Shown here piece by piece: positions 1 to 7,969 of a DNA stretch of 64,000 nucleotides. The stretch is from an uncultured Lachnospiraceae bacterium (GTDB taxonomy: Bacteria; Bacillota; Clostridia; Lachnospirales; Lachnospiraceae), in the NCBI GenBank assembly GCA_910584725.1, contig CAJUBE010000016.1:28899-92898 (forward strand), given 5' to 3'. Under the pieces are notes generated by a model. The model did no database searches, had not been told where the DNA came from, and was given only the letters and a program-made list of their open reading frames with translations. The translations under genes and the position numbers were made by a program. Each line of letters starts with the position of its first letter. Position 1 is the stretch's first letter.

Positions 1-309
1 GAGTGCTGCTCCGGCGATCTGGCTGATCTGAAGGTTAAGTCTTATGATGTGGAAGCATGGTCGCCCAGACAGAAAAAGTATTTTGAGGTGGGAAGTTGTT
101 CCAATCTGGGAGACGCGCAGGCGAGAAGACTGCGGATTCGTGTGAACGGTGCAGAGGGCAAGTATTTTGCACATACATTGAATAATACAGTGGTAGCGCC
201 GCCAAGAATGTTGATTGCTTTTCTGGAAAATAATTTGCAGGCGGATGGCTCTGTTCGTATTCCTGAAGTGCTTCGGCCTTATATGGGCGGCATGACGGAG
301 ATTCGATAA
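1..309 (+). CDS. serS: Seryl-tRNA synthetase, C-terminal part (cut by window edge)
   Basis: Open from the first base to TAA, giving about 102 C-terminal residues. The segment reads through VEAWSPRQKKYFEVGSCSN, then a QARRLRIR stretch, then the typical end HTLNNTVVAPPRMLIAFLEN followed by IPEVLRPYMGG. This is the class II catalytic core with motif 3 (the ATP-binding arginine region) and the C-terminus of bacterial SerRS, the cytoplasmic enzyme that charges tRNA-Ser with serine. The start and the tRNA-binding N-terminal coiled coil lie outside the window. Identity is certain from motif order; the partial state comes only from the window edge. Confidence 0.96.
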   Translation, partial: ECCSGDLADLKVKSYDVEAWSPRQKKYFEVGSCSNLGDAQARRLRIRVNGAEGKYFAHTLNNTVVAPPRMLIAFLENNLQADGSVRIPEVLRPYMGGMTEIR

Positions 310-402
310 ACGAAAGATGTTGCATGGAATGACGGAATTTTAGCGGATTTCGGGCAGTATATTTGATTAAAAGATGAATCATGATAAGGGGAGGTGAAAT
401 CT

Positions 403-1284
403 TTGCATAAATTTATGCGGGCAATCGGCTTTAGCAAGCTGACAGACAGACGGGAAGAGCAGCGTCTGATTACGGATATTATTATGAATGCGACGCATCG
501 TTCCTATACTTCCAACGGTGAAGATACCATACTCGCGGAATTTTGCGAGGATTTTGCACAGGATATTGGAATTGCCGTCTGCGGTGAGTTTGATGCCGAT
601 GAAAAGTTTACTTACGATTATTTCTATCCTTACCTTCGCGGTACAGGTATCAGTTCCTGTGAAGATGTATCTGTGGAACGTCATGCGGACAGGGAGTCTT
701 ATGCGGGAGTGTGTGATGATATTAAAGTGGGTGTGAGTCTGATCTTCTATCTGCAAAATATTGTTCCTTATGTGAAGGCGCAGACTACGGATATGCTGCC
801 GGTGACAGGCACAACTTTGACATTGTCAGGATTGTCAATTAGTGGTAATATATTATTACCGATCGGAAAAGATGAGAGCGATAGACAGAGAATACAGAGG
901 GAATCCATGAGCAGAAATCAGTTGATTGCGGCGGCTCGCAGAGGGGATGAGGACGCGATCGAAAGTCTCACGCTGGAAGACATGGATATCTATTCCACAA
1001 TTTCTAAGAAAATTCTTACGGAAGATGTATTCAGTCTGGTAGACACCTATTTTATGCCTTATGGTGTGGAGTGTGATCAATATTCGGTGATGGGAGAGAT
1101 CACGGATATTTCCCTGCGGGTGAACAGAATTACCCGCGAAGAGATTTATGTGCTGCGTCTTTGCTGTAACGATCTGGAGTTTGACGTTTGTATCAATAAA
1201 CAAGATTTATATGGAGAACCGCAGATTGGCCGCCGGTTTAAGGGGGTTATCTGGATGCAGGGATATATCAATTATCCGATGTAA
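403..1284 (+). CDS. DUF3881-like protein of unknown function
   Basis: A 293-residue soluble protein with no signal peptide or membrane segment. The N-terminus (MHKFMRAIGFSKL) and overall length resemble the DUF3881 family of Lachnospiraceae; this is family recall, not a search. The first in-frame start is GTG at 394, but the Shine-Dalgarno AGGGGAGG at 387-394 is spaced correctly for TTG at 403, so I chose TTG. The middle contains an acidic stretch (residues about 170-200) with a predicted helix RNQLIAAARRGDEDAIESL. It follows serS by about 90 bases and is followed by a tRNA gene. No catalytic motif is visible and no function can be assigned. Confidence 0.8.
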   Translation: MHKFMRAIGFSKLTDRREEQRLITDIIMNATHRSYTSNGEDTILAEFCEDFAQDIGIAVCGEFDADEKFTYDYFYPYLRGTGISSCEDVSVERHADRESYAGVCDDIKVGVSLIFYLQNIVPYVKAQTTDMLPVTGTTLTLSGLSISGNILLPIGKDESDRQRIQRESMSRNQLIAAARRGDEDAIESLTLEDMDIYSTISKKILTEDVFSLVDTYFMPYGVECDQYSVMGEITDISLRVNRITREEIYVLRLCCNDLEFDVCINKQDLYGEPQIGRRFKGVIWMQGYINYPM

Positions 1285-1311
1285 GGTTTTCCTTATAAAT
1301 AGATAGCAGTT

Positions 1312-1383
1312 GTTCCCTTAGTTAAATGGATATAACAGGAGCCTCCTAAGCCCCAGTTGTGGGTTCGATTCCCGCAGGGAACG
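1312..1383 (+). tRNA. tRNA-Arg (anticodon CCT)
   Basis: Cloverleaf by eye: acceptor GTTCCCT (1312-1318) pairs perfectly with AGGGAAC (1376-1382); D stem GTTA/TAAC; anticodon loop CTCCTAA with anticodon CCT; T arm GTGGG-TTCGATT-CCCGC. Discriminator base is G and CCA is not encoded. The anticodon stem GGAGC/GCCCC holds an A-C mismatch at its third pair, which is unusual. A strong terminator follows directly. Confidence 0.9.
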
Positions 1384-1392
1384 TTGAAAAAA

Positions 1393-1436
1393 GCTGTAAA
1401 TTCAAGGATTCTTGAGTTTACAGCCTTTTTCTTTTT
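1393..1436 (+). terminator. Intrinsic terminator after tRNA-Arg
   Basis: Stem of 14 base pairs, arms 1393-1406 and 1411-1424 with one G-T pair and loop GATT, followed by CTTTTTCTTTTT. It ends the tRNA transcript and separates it from the convergent MerR gene. Confidence 0.9.
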
Positions 1437-1478
1437 AACTGTTTCCATCTATCGCTTTTATTCAGAATTAGCAGTATC

Positions 1479-2318
1479 CTATTTTATTTTCGGATACATT
1501 CCAAAAAGCCAGATCAGATACGGGAAAGTAAAGAGCGCCACCACCGCTGCCCATCCGACGTTCTGCCTGTCAACTGCCATGAAGAGAAAGACAGCCAGCA
1601 GCAGAATATAGGGTCCGTTTATCAGCCGGTACACGATTTTTCTCTTTCTGGAAATAGTCGCGTCGCCACATTCTTCGGGATGGGTCATAGTACAGTGTAC
1701 TGTCGCACCGAAACGTCCAAAGATACGCTCGGCTCTGTATTCCACGCCATCCAGCTTAAAAATCGGATACATGCCCTCTTTGATGATTTCCAGATTCTGA
1801 TTGTTTTCATTGGCATATAAAAACAGCGCTTCCAGAAATTCGCCGGGATTCATTACCATCGTATCCGGCTGGAAGGAAAAACTCCGCTTACGCTGCGCTG
1901 CGGTATACCTTTTATAATCTTTTATAATTGACATAAACATACCCCCATTTCGTTCGATTTGATCCATTTTTTCCAGTGTGCCGTCCACATCTAAAGTTCC
2001 GGTATCTGTTCGGAGCAGATCGCTGCAAATATCAATACACGATTTTAACTGCTGCTGTCGTGCCTGCAGTTCTTTCATGTGCTGTTCCAGTAGCGAGTGA
2101 AACGGTATTTCCTCTGACAGAACGCTGTGGATATCTTCCAGTGAGAAATCCAGTTTTCGCAGAAGTTTGATTGTTTTAAGCGCAGTCACATCTTTTTCTG
2201 AGTATTCCCGGTAGTTGTTTTCGGGATTTCTCTTTGGATGGAGCAGCTCCTTCTTCTCGTAAAAACGGATGTTCTGTTTAGTGATTCCTGTTAGGCGTTC
2301 CAGCTCATTGATATTCAA
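1479..2318 (-). CDS. MerR-family regulator with C-terminal membrane segments
   Basis: 279 residues. Residues 1-70 form a MerR winged helix-turn-helix (INELERLTGITKQNIRFYE, then NNYREYSEKDV), followed by a coiled coil around residues 75-115 (LLEQHMKELQARQQQLKSC). The C-terminal third is not a usual effector domain: it ends in two hydrophobic segments (about residues 232-250 and 255-275), so the protein is probably membrane-anchored by its C-terminus. The gene is monocistronic and divergent to nothing; a perfect palindrome in its own promoter region (2351-2369) suggests autoregulation. The signal sensed is unknown. MerR assignment is firm; membrane anchoring is inferred from hydrophobicity. Confidence 0.88.
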   Translation of the reverse strand: MNINELERLTGITKQNIRFYEKKELLHPKRNPENNYREYSEKDVTALKTIKLLRKLDFSLEDIHSVLSEEIPFHSLLEQHMKELQARQQQLKSCIDICSDLLRTDTGTLDVDGTLEKMDQIERNGGMFMSIIKDYKRYTAAQRKRSFSFQPDTMVMNPGEFLEALFLYANENNQNLEIIKEGMYPIFKLDGVEYRAERIFGRFGATVHCTMTHPEECGDATISRKRKIVYRLINGPYILLLAVFLFMAVDRQNVGWAAVVALFTFPYLIWLFGMYPKIK

Positions 2319-2350
2319 GAAATGTACCTCCTTTCCCTGTTCGTTGAGTT

Positions 2351-2369
2351 AAGTATAGGGGGTATACTT
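2351..2369 (-). promoter_or_regulatory. Palindromic operator of the MerR gene
   Basis: Perfect inverted repeat AAGTATA / TATACTT separated by GGGGG, 33 bases upstream of the MerR start. MerR proteins typically bind a dyad between the -35 and -10 elements of their own promoter; size and position fit. Confidence 0.7.
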
Positions 2370-2394
2370 AGTATAAGGTCAAGAGGATAATGAT

Positions 2395-3906
2395 TTAAAA
2401 ATCAAAATCGTCAAAATCCGTGCGTATACGCGACCGTCTCCGCTGTTTGCGCTTGATCCGGTTGTTTCTGCGCTTCGCCGTTCTCCCGTTGGTGATTAGC
2501 GCATGTACCATAAATATGGTGATAACGACGGCGGCAGCAACCAGAATGATAATCAATACTTTCTTGATGTTGATGAAAATGGTATCCTGCGGTTCCGCGT
2601 CCGTTTCCGGCTCAGCTTCCGTCTTTTCCACGCTGACATCCGTGGAAGTCATTTTCGTGTCAAATTCGTAGGAAGAAGCGTTATCGGTAACAAGGTTCAA
2701 ATATGCGTTCCCCACATACATACCGTTGTAAGAGTATTCAATGCCAGCCACACGGTTTTCATCCGACTGGCTGTAGTCAATCTCAGAATCCAGATCCTGA
2801 AAGGAAACGGTGTTCGGAATAATAACATAGCTCTCGGTATCTATGGAAAGAATAGGCTTTGAACTGCCGAAAACATCATTTCCGATCTGCAGAAAGCCTG
2901 TGGATTCAATATTATATTTCTCCTCATTTTCCGAAATATTCAGCACTTGAAAATTGTGAAAACCATAGTCAAACAACTCCACCGTGTCCGTAAACTGATC
3001 CGGGGATTCCTCTTTAAAGACAACGCACACCAGACGCATACCATTCTGCTCCGCGCAGGTCACAAGGGTTTGTCTGGAATCGCTGGTGAAACCGGTTTTG
3101 CCGCCTAAAATGCCTTCATAGGGAATTTCACCGTTAATTAACTGATGTTTATTGTTTTTATAAAAATCGTCCGGCTGTGTGGCGGTAGCTTCAAAGTGAT
3201 AACGCGCAGTATTGCTTATTTTACACAGCATTTCATTGCGGAAAAACAGACTGGAAATCAGTGCGAGATCGTAAGCGCTTGTATAATGCTGGGGATCATG
3301 CAGACCGTTTGGATTGACAAAGTGGGTGTCGGTGCAGCCGATTTCCTGCGCCTGCTCGTTCATCAGAGCCACAAAGTCTTCGATCGAGCCGGAGATATAT
3401 TCCCCCGCCGCATTTGCCGCTTCGTTGGCAGAGGCGACCATGATTCCGTAAAGGCATTCTTCCAGTGTAATGGATTCCCCTTCGTCCATACCCATATTGG
3501 AGCCGTCTGCGGGTACACTGAAAACTGCCTCATGGCTGAATTCCACCATGTCATCCAGATTTCCTTTTTCCGCGGCGAGAAGGGCAGTCATGATTTTCGT
3601 CGTGCTGGCGGGATAAAGTCGTTCATGAATATTTTTAGAATAAAGAATAACGCCCGTATTGGCGTCCATCAAAATGGCAGCCTGCGCGCCTATCTGGGGA
3701 CCCGCAGGCCAGTTGTCGATTTCATTTGACTGTATGGGAAGGGCTTTGCGCGCTTCTGCCTCTTCCTGCAATTCTTCCAGACTTGCCGCTTCTGCGGTCA
3801 GAATCAGTCCATCGGAAAGAAAACTGCCAAAAGCCAGAAGAAAAGAAAGAAGCAGACCTGCGAGCCGTCCGCGTTGCAAAAATCTTTTTTTGTTCAATAA
3901 AAACAT
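2395..3906 (-). CDS. D-alanyl-D-alanine carboxypeptidase (S11 family, PBP5-type)
   Basis: 503 residues. An N-terminal signal or anchor helix (about 14-32) is followed by the S11 catalytic domain with all three active-site motifs: STTK at 101-104 (Ser101 nucleophile), SAN at 159-161 and KTG at 270-272. A C-terminal region of about 100 residues, an Asp/Glu/Thr-rich linker, a transmembrane helix (about 447-468) and a very basic tail follow. The enzyme removes the terminal D-Ala from peptidoglycan stem peptides outside the membrane. The start has an AAAGG site upstream. It belongs to the DacA/DacF group; which paralogue cannot be told from sequence alone. The C-terminal anchor followed by an Arg/Lys tail differs from the amphipathic helix usual in PBP5. 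Confidence 0.93.
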   Translation of the reverse strand: MFLLNKKRFLQRGRLAGLLLSFLLAFGSFLSDGLILTAEAASLEELQEEAEARKALPIQSNEIDNWPAGPQIGAQAAILMDANTGVILYSKNIHERLYPASTTKIMTALLAAEKGNLDDMVEFSHEAVFSVPADGSNMGMDEGESITLEECLYGIMVASANEAANAAGEYISGSIEDFVALMNEQAQEIGCTDTHFVNPNGLHDPQHYTSAYDLALISSLFFRNEMLCKISNTARYHFEATATQPDDFYKNNKHQLINGEIPYEGILGGKTGFTSDSRQTLVTCAEQNGMRLVCVVFKEESPDQFTDTVELFDYGFHNFQVLNISENEEKYNIESTGFLQIGNDVFGSSKPILSIDTESYVIIPNTVSFQDLDSEIDYSQSDENRVAGIEYSYNGMYVGNAYLNLVTDNASSYEFDTKMTSTDVSVEKTEAEPETDAEPQDTIFINIKKVLIIILVAAAVVITIFMVHALITNGRTAKRRNNRIKRKQRRRSRIRTDFDDFDF

Positions 3907-4008
3907 AGGGTAAAACCTTTCTATAATAACAAATATATGATATTTTCAATATAATAATGAATCTGTTCTTACATATCATACACTATTTGAAAGAAAAACT
4001 GTAGTGTA

Positions 4009-4037
4009 TTCACAAAAAATACAAAATGAGTTAAAAT
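4009..4037 (+). promoter_or_regulatory. Candidate sigma-A promoter for trmB-trxA
   Basis: TTCACA at 4009-4014, 17-base spacer, TAAAAT at 4032-4037, ending 70 bases before the trmB start. A weak -35 match, but spacing is optimal. Confidence 0.5.
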
Positions 4038-4107
4038 ATATCCAGCGCGGATTTGCAAGTATATAAAAACGCAGAAGAAAACATATGACGGAAAACAGGA
4101 TAAGAAA

Positions 4108-4746
4108 ATGAGATTACGAAATGTGACAGGATCGAGGGAAGTGATAGCGGCATGTGATTATGTGATACATAATCCGCAGGAATGCCGGGGAAAATGGCAT
4201 GAGGTTTTTGGAAATGATTCTCCCATCCGTATAGAGATCGGTATGGGAAAAGGACGTTTTATCATGGATCTGGCAAGACAGAACCCGGACGTCAATTATG
4301 TGGGGATTGAAAAGTATTCCAGCGTGTTGATCCGTGGGATACAGAAACTGGAGGCTGATCCGCTGCCGAATCTCTATTTTATCCGTATGGAGGCGGAGGA
4401 GATTACGTCCGTTTTCGGAACAGGAGAGGTAGACCGCATCTATCTGAATTTTTCCGATCCGTGGCCGAAGGACAGACACGCGAAGCGCAGACTTCCCTCC
4501 CGTGAATTTTTACACCGTTATGATGAGATACTAATACCAGACGGCGTGATTGAGTTTAAGACGGACAACCATGATTTGTTTCAGTTTGCGCTGGAAGAAC
4601 TGGAACCGGCGGGATGGAAAATCTTACAGATGACGGAGGATCTTCACCATAACGCGCAGATGATGGAAGGGAATGTTATGACCGAGTATGAGGAGCGGTT
4701 TTCTTCAAAGGGGAATCCCATTTATAAATATGTGATTGCGAGATAG
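4108..4746 (+). CDS. trmB: tRNA (guanine-N7)-methyltransferase TrmB
   Basis: 212 residues, the usual family length. The S-adenosylmethionine-binding motif EIGMGKGRFIMDLA lies at about 45-58, followed by NYVGIEKYSSVL. The TrmB signature YLNFSDPWPKDRHAKRRL lies at about 113-130. The C-terminus carries the EFKTDNHDLFQFAL and TEYEERF motifs. It makes m7G46 in the variable loop of tRNAs. It probably shares a transcript with trxA, 103 bases downstream. Identification is firm. Confidence 0.96.
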   Translation: MRLRNVTGSREVIAACDYVIHNPQECRGKWHEVFGNDSPIRIEIGMGKGRFIMDLARQNPDVNYVGIEKYSSVLIRGIQKLEADPLPNLYFIRMEAEEITSVFGTGEVDRIYLNFSDPWPKDRHAKRRLPSREFLHRYDEILIPDGVIEFKTDNHDLFQFALEELEPAGWKILQMTEDLHHNAQMMEGNVMTEYEERFSSKGNPIYKYVIAR

Positions 4747-4849
4747 AAATGTGGCAGGCATATATAGAAAGAAATACTACGATGTGTGCATTAAAAGTGG
4801 TTACTTATAAAAATCAGAATAGAAAAGGAAACGACAAGGAGGAAAACAC

Positions 4850-5167
4850 ATGGAGTACAAATTCACAAGCGAAAATTTTGAGAGTGAGGTATTGGAGTCG
4901 GAAGTTCCCGTATTGGTGGATTTCTATGCGGACTGGTGCGGTCCCTGCAAAATGATGGCGCCGGTTATTGCGCAGCTGGCGGAAAAGTATGACGGAAAAG
5001 TAAAAGTCGGAAAGTGCAATATAGACGACGAGGACGGGCTTGCCAGAATGTATCGTGTTATGAATATTCCCAATATGAAGATTTTCGTGAAAGGAGAGGC
5101 TGTGGGTAATATTGTAGGCGCCGTAGGGCAGGACGAGCTGGAAGCGGAACTGGCAAAAGTGCTGTAA
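4850..5167 (+). CDS. trxA: Thioredoxin
   Basis: 105 residues with the redox site WCGPC (Cys30 and Cys33) after the DFYADW strand, and the cis-proline loop in NIPNMKIF. It reduces protein disulfides in the cytoplasm, normally recycled by thioredoxin reductase, which is not in this window. The start follows a strong AAGGAGGAAAACAC site. An in-frame-shifted ORF over 4749-4955 is only a shadow. A terminator follows at once, so it is the last gene of its unit. Confidence 0.96.
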   Translation: MEYKFTSENFESEVLESEVPVLVDFYADWCGPCKMMAPVIAQLAEKYDGKVKVGKCNIDDEDGLARMYRVMNIPNMKIFVKGEAVGNIVGAVGQDELEAELAKVL

Positions 5168-5174
5168 AAGAAAT

Positions 5175-5216
5175 GTGCTGCAAAACCTTTCCTGTGTTTT
5201 GCAGCACGTATTTTTT
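5175..5216 (+). terminator. Intrinsic terminator after trxA
   Basis: GTGCTGCAAAAC (5175-5186) pairs perfectly with GTTTTGCAGCAC (5196-5207), followed by GTATTTTTT. It also separates trxA from the convergent small membrane gene. Confidence 0.93.
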
Positions 5217-5242
5217 GAAGCGGACTGTCAGATTTTTGTCTG

Positions 5243-5434
5243 TCATATGATAAAAAGCGCAATGACAGTAATCAGAAAAGCAGCCAACAGGAACATTGCA
5301 ACGTAGGCAATCCTGCGTTTTACAGGTGATATGGGCGTATTGCTTCTCTTATTTTCATAATCCGTAAACTGTGCGCTGAAAGCAGCATTACGCATCGGGT
5401 CACGGTTAGGATTGAATGTGCCAAAAGCTCCCAT
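5243..5434 (-). CDS. Small single-pass membrane protein
   Basis: 63 residues: a polar N-terminal half with NPNRDPMRNAAFSAQF and a C-terminal transmembrane helix (about 42-63) running to the last residue. Its ATG begins one base after the stop of the cation antiporter gene, so the two are almost certainly co-transcribed and may work together, for example as an accessory subunit; this is inference from position. No family recognised. Confidence 0.7.
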   Translation of the reverse strand: MGAFGTFNPNRDPMRNAAFSAQFTDYENKRSNTPISPVKRRIAYVAMFLLAAFLITVIALFII

Positions 5435-5435
5435 A

Positions 5436-6608
5436 TTATTTGTCCTCTTTATTATATAGGAATTTCAATATAATCGGTGTTGCGATGGAGGAGAACAGAA
5501 TCAGCAGGATCACCGCCATAAAATAGTCCGCTGTCAAAAGGTTTGCCGCCAATCCCTTCTGTGCCACGATCAGCGCCACTTCTCCGCGGGTCATCATGCC
5601 GACGCCGATTTTTACGGAGTCGGAGAAGGTGTAGCGGCAGAGCTTGGCGGCAAGCCCGCAGCCGATGATTTTGGCAAGCAAGGCAACGATCACGAAACAG
5701 ATACAGAAAATAAACAGCGTGGAGTCCATCGCGTCAAAGTTTGTTTTCAGACCGATACTTGCGAAAAACAGGGGACCGAAAAGCATGTAGGAACTCACAT
5801 CTACCTTTCGCTCTATGTATGTATTGTCGCTCAAGTTGCATAGTACGATGCCGGCTATGTATGCTCCCGTGATATCCGCAATGCCGAAATATTTTTCCGC
5901 CACATAGGAAAGACCGAAACAGAAAGCCATGGCGACAATGGGAATACGCCTCGTGTGCGGATAACGCTTATCCAGAGCCAGAAACAGTTTAAATGTGACG
6001 AAACCGCCCACCACCGCAATAATAAAGAAAACGATGGTCTTTATAATGACCATGCCGGGATGAGAATCCGGAGATCTGAACCCAATCACAAAAGTAAGTA
6101 CGATAATGCCGATGACGTCATCTATGATGGCGGCGCTGACAATCGTTGTGCCTACTTTACTTTTGATTTTACCTAATTCCTGTAAAGCGGCTACGGTAAT
6201 GCTCACACTGGTGGCGGTCATAATCGTGCCGATAAAAACTGCCTTGAAAAATTCTTCACTGCCCCAAGGCGCGACCCCATAAAAGCCCATGTATAAGAGC
6301 GCACCCAGCACCAGCGGTACAAACACGCCCGCACAGGCAATCAGAAAAGCGATCGGTCCTGTTTTTACCAGCTCTTTTAAATCCGTTTCCAATCCCACCT
6401 CAAACATCAGAAGGACAACGCCGATTTCCGCCATCTGTGTGATAAAGTCAGAAGGGGTAACCCAGCCCAGTACGCAGGGACCGACTAACAGTCCTGCTAC
6501 GATCTGCCCGACAACTTGAGGCGCCTTACATTTCCTTGCCAACACAGCAAAAAATTTTGCGGCGAAAATAATGATCGCCAAGTCTCTTAACACTTCATAA
6601 GCTTCCAT
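5436..6608 (-). CDS. Cation:proton antiporter (CPA2 / Kef-type)
   Basis: 390 residues from the chosen start, nearly all hydrophobic, with 11-13 predicted membrane helices. It shows the Na+/H+ exchanger fold: an N-terminal PQVVGQIVAGLLVGP helix, then GVVLLMFEVGLET, and a paired-acid core ATSVSITVAALQELGK followed by AAIIDDVIGII, where the two adjacent aspartates are the expected ion-binding site. There is no C-terminal TrkA-N domain, so it is the short NapA/KefB-core type. A GTG at 6623 is in frame, but GGGGAGG at 6615-6621 is placed for ATG at 6608. It likely exchanges Na+ or K+ for H+ across the cell membrane. A 63-residue membrane protein follows in the same operon. Confidence 0.9.
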   Translation of the reverse strand: MEAYEVLRDLAIIIFAAKFFAVLARKCKAPQVVGQIVAGLLVGPCVLGWVTPSDFITQMAEIGVVLLMFEVGLETDLKELVKTGPIAFLIACAGVFVPLVLGALLYMGFYGVAPWGSEEFFKAVFIGTIMTATSVSITVAALQELGKIKSKVGTTIVSAAIIDDVIGIIVLTFVIGFRSPDSHPGMVIIKTIVFFIIAVVGGFVTFKLFLALDKRYPHTRRIPIVAMAFCFGLSYVAEKYFGIADITGAYIAGIVLCNLSDNTYIERKVDVSSYMLFGPLFFASIGLKTNFDAMDSTLFIFCICFVIVALLAKIIGCGLAAKLCRYTFSDSVKIGVGMMTRGEVALIVAQKGLAANLLTADYFMAVILLILFSSIATPIILKFLYNKEDK

Positions 6609-6639
6609 AACAAACCTCCCCACAAAAATTTGCTACATA

Positions 6640-6669
6640 AGAATACACCTTTTATGAGGAAAAAACAAG
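6640..6669 (-). promoter_or_regulatory. Candidate promoter of the antiporter operon
   Basis: On the minus strand: TTGTTT, 18-base spacer, TATTCT, ending 31 bases upstream of the antiporter start. Confidence 0.45.
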
Positions 6670-6695
6670 AGATATGGAGAGCGCATGCAAACATT

Positions 6696-7265
6696 TTAAG
6701 GAAAAAGGGCAGAATGGTCCGACGAAAAAGAAATACCGGCACCTGTGTTTGGACGTGTAGCGCAGCAAACGCCGTCTATTATAAATACCAGCAAAAGGAA
6801 AAGGCAGATGGCTTTACGCCAGCCGGGAGTGATTCGCTCGAATAATTTTTCATAGAAGGGCAGAAACAGACAGACTAAAGCCGTTCCGCCAAGGCCGAAA
6901 ACGACCGCTCCCAGAAGACAGACCCGTCCGTTTATATTTAGAAAATGACTGCTGTAATCCCACCATCGGATGCCCCACTTATGTTCGAGAAAATAGCTGG
7001 TCAAATATTCCAGAATCGTACAGATCAACATGGAAAGCGCAAATACAGACAGTGGTTTCTGACTCAGCCGGTGAAGCAGCACACAGAGCAAAAGCCCGCC
7101 TGCCCCGTAGATCGGAAGATAGGGTCCTTCGTATACGCCCCTGTTGATAAAGGCGTGTTCCGTGAAAAAGAACAGCAACACTTCCCAGAGCCAGCCCGCG
7201 AAGGCGGTGATAAAAAAGAGGAGAACATAAAAGGTAAACCTGTCGGTGGTTGATTTTCTTTTCAT
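6696..7265 (-). CDS. Putative ABC-transporter type IV membrane protein (PF06541-like)
   Basis: 189 residues from ATG 7265 (an in-frame TTG at 7301 would add 12; neither has a clear ribosome site). Five or six membrane helices. The pattern FFITAFAGWLWEV near the start, then NRGVYEGPYLPIYGAGG, then EYLTSYFLEHKWGIRWWDYS matches the CmpB-like 'putative ABC-transporter type IV' family common in Lachnospiraceae. Despite the family name its function is not established. It is a single gene, upstream of the antiporter and downstream of a small DNA-binding protein gene. Confidence 0.8.
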   Translation of the reverse strand: MKRKSTTDRFTFYVLLFFITAFAGWLWEVLLFFFTEHAFINRGVYEGPYLPIYGAGGLLLCVLLHRLSQKPLSVFALSMLICTILEYLTSYFLEHKWGIRWWDYSSHFLNINGRVCLLGAVVFGLGGTALVCLFLPFYEKLFERITPGWRKAICLFLLLVFIIDGVCCATRPNTGAGISFSSDHSALFP

Positions 7266-7327
7266 GTTCTCAGAGTGTCCGAATTTTTGGGGATTATTCA
7301 AAGGAGCTTTTGTCGTGAATGTTTTAC

Positions 7328-7486
7328 CTAATCATCTTCATTATTAATCTTAGCGAGATGCTCCTTTAACACCAGATTAATATACTGGCTGAATGATCGA
7401 TCGTCATTTTCTGCCAGTTCTTTGATTTCTGTAATGATATCCTCATCAAGAGAAACGCTCACTTTTTTCTTGTATGGCTTGTTCAT
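7328..7486 (-). CDS. Small ribbon-helix-helix (CopG/Arc-type) DNA-binding protein
   Basis: 52 residues. Residues 8-16 (KVSVSLDED) would form the DNA-contacting beta strand, followed by two helices (IITEIKELAENDDR and SFSQYINLVLKEHLAKI), the complete ribbon-helix-helix fold. Such proteins are usually antitoxins or plasmid/phage repressors. AAGGGGT lies 8 bases before ATG 7486. No toxin gene accompanies it: the neighbours are a membrane protein gene downstream and a repeat upstream. It may be an orphan antitoxin. Confidence 0.75.
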   Translation of the reverse strand: MNKPYKKKVSVSLDEDIITEIKELAENDDRSFSQYINLVLKEHLAKINNEDD

Positions 7487-7655
7487 ACTTTTTACCCCTT
7501 TTTCTTACTTATTTATTGTATACCAATTGCACGTGTGATATGCTCAAGTAGCAATAAGTAATAAAAAGTAGGAAGAAAATATGAGATGTCCATGTTAAAA
7601 AATAAAAAACCTAATCCACATTTTTTTCCATCCGACTCCAGAATTTATCATAAAG

Positions 7656-7844
7656 ATGTTTTCTATCGTAGAAAAATATAACATAACAGAGGAAGAAGCG
7701 AAGGAGCTTTTGAAGTTTCTGGGTTACTTTTCAAACCCGCACCATGCACTTGCTGCATGGTGTCGGAGCCAGCGCCAAAATGCCTGTATTTTGGCATTTT
7801 GTGTGCATCATTGTTGCAATTCACACGGAATAAACGTAAATTGA
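7656..7844 (+). other. Short ORF running into a repeat element (possible gene remnant)
   Basis: The first 25 codons (MFSIVEKYNITEEEAKELLKF and a few more) look like a real amphipathic helix, but the reading frame then runs into the hairpin repeat starting at 7742, which supplies the remaining codons. There is no clear ribosome site. It may be the truncated 5' end of a gene interrupted by the repeat. The rest of the 7487-7969 interval holds only the repeat and AT-rich sequence. Confidence 0.25.
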
Positions 7845-7875
7845 TGCGAAATCTGGCGTACGTGTGAATTGTAAC
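7742..7875 (+). repeat. Hairpin repeat family C, copy 1
   Basis: Three stems: CCATGCA/TGCATGG (7742-7760), CAAAATGCC/GGCATTTTG (7776-7801) and a 14-pair outer stem 7813-7826 with 7862-7875 enclosing 35 bases. The same element, about 90% identical by eye and in inverted orientation, lies at 63867-64000. Confidence 0.85.
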
Positions 7876-7969
7876 GTTCCTGGACGAGTGGGATAAAAAT
7901 TCTCCAAAAAGTTAGTTTTCAAAAAATATTGTCCGATGTATAATAAAAGAAACAAAAGAAGGTGACATT

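Noticed and set aside
4749..4955. Small gene between trmB and trxA
   Set aside because: It overlaps trxA in another frame, has no ribosome site and no protein-like pattern.
6630..6845. Plus-strand ORF opposite the PF06541 gene
   Set aside because: It lies antisense to the end of a well-supported membrane protein gene and has no family match or ribosome site.
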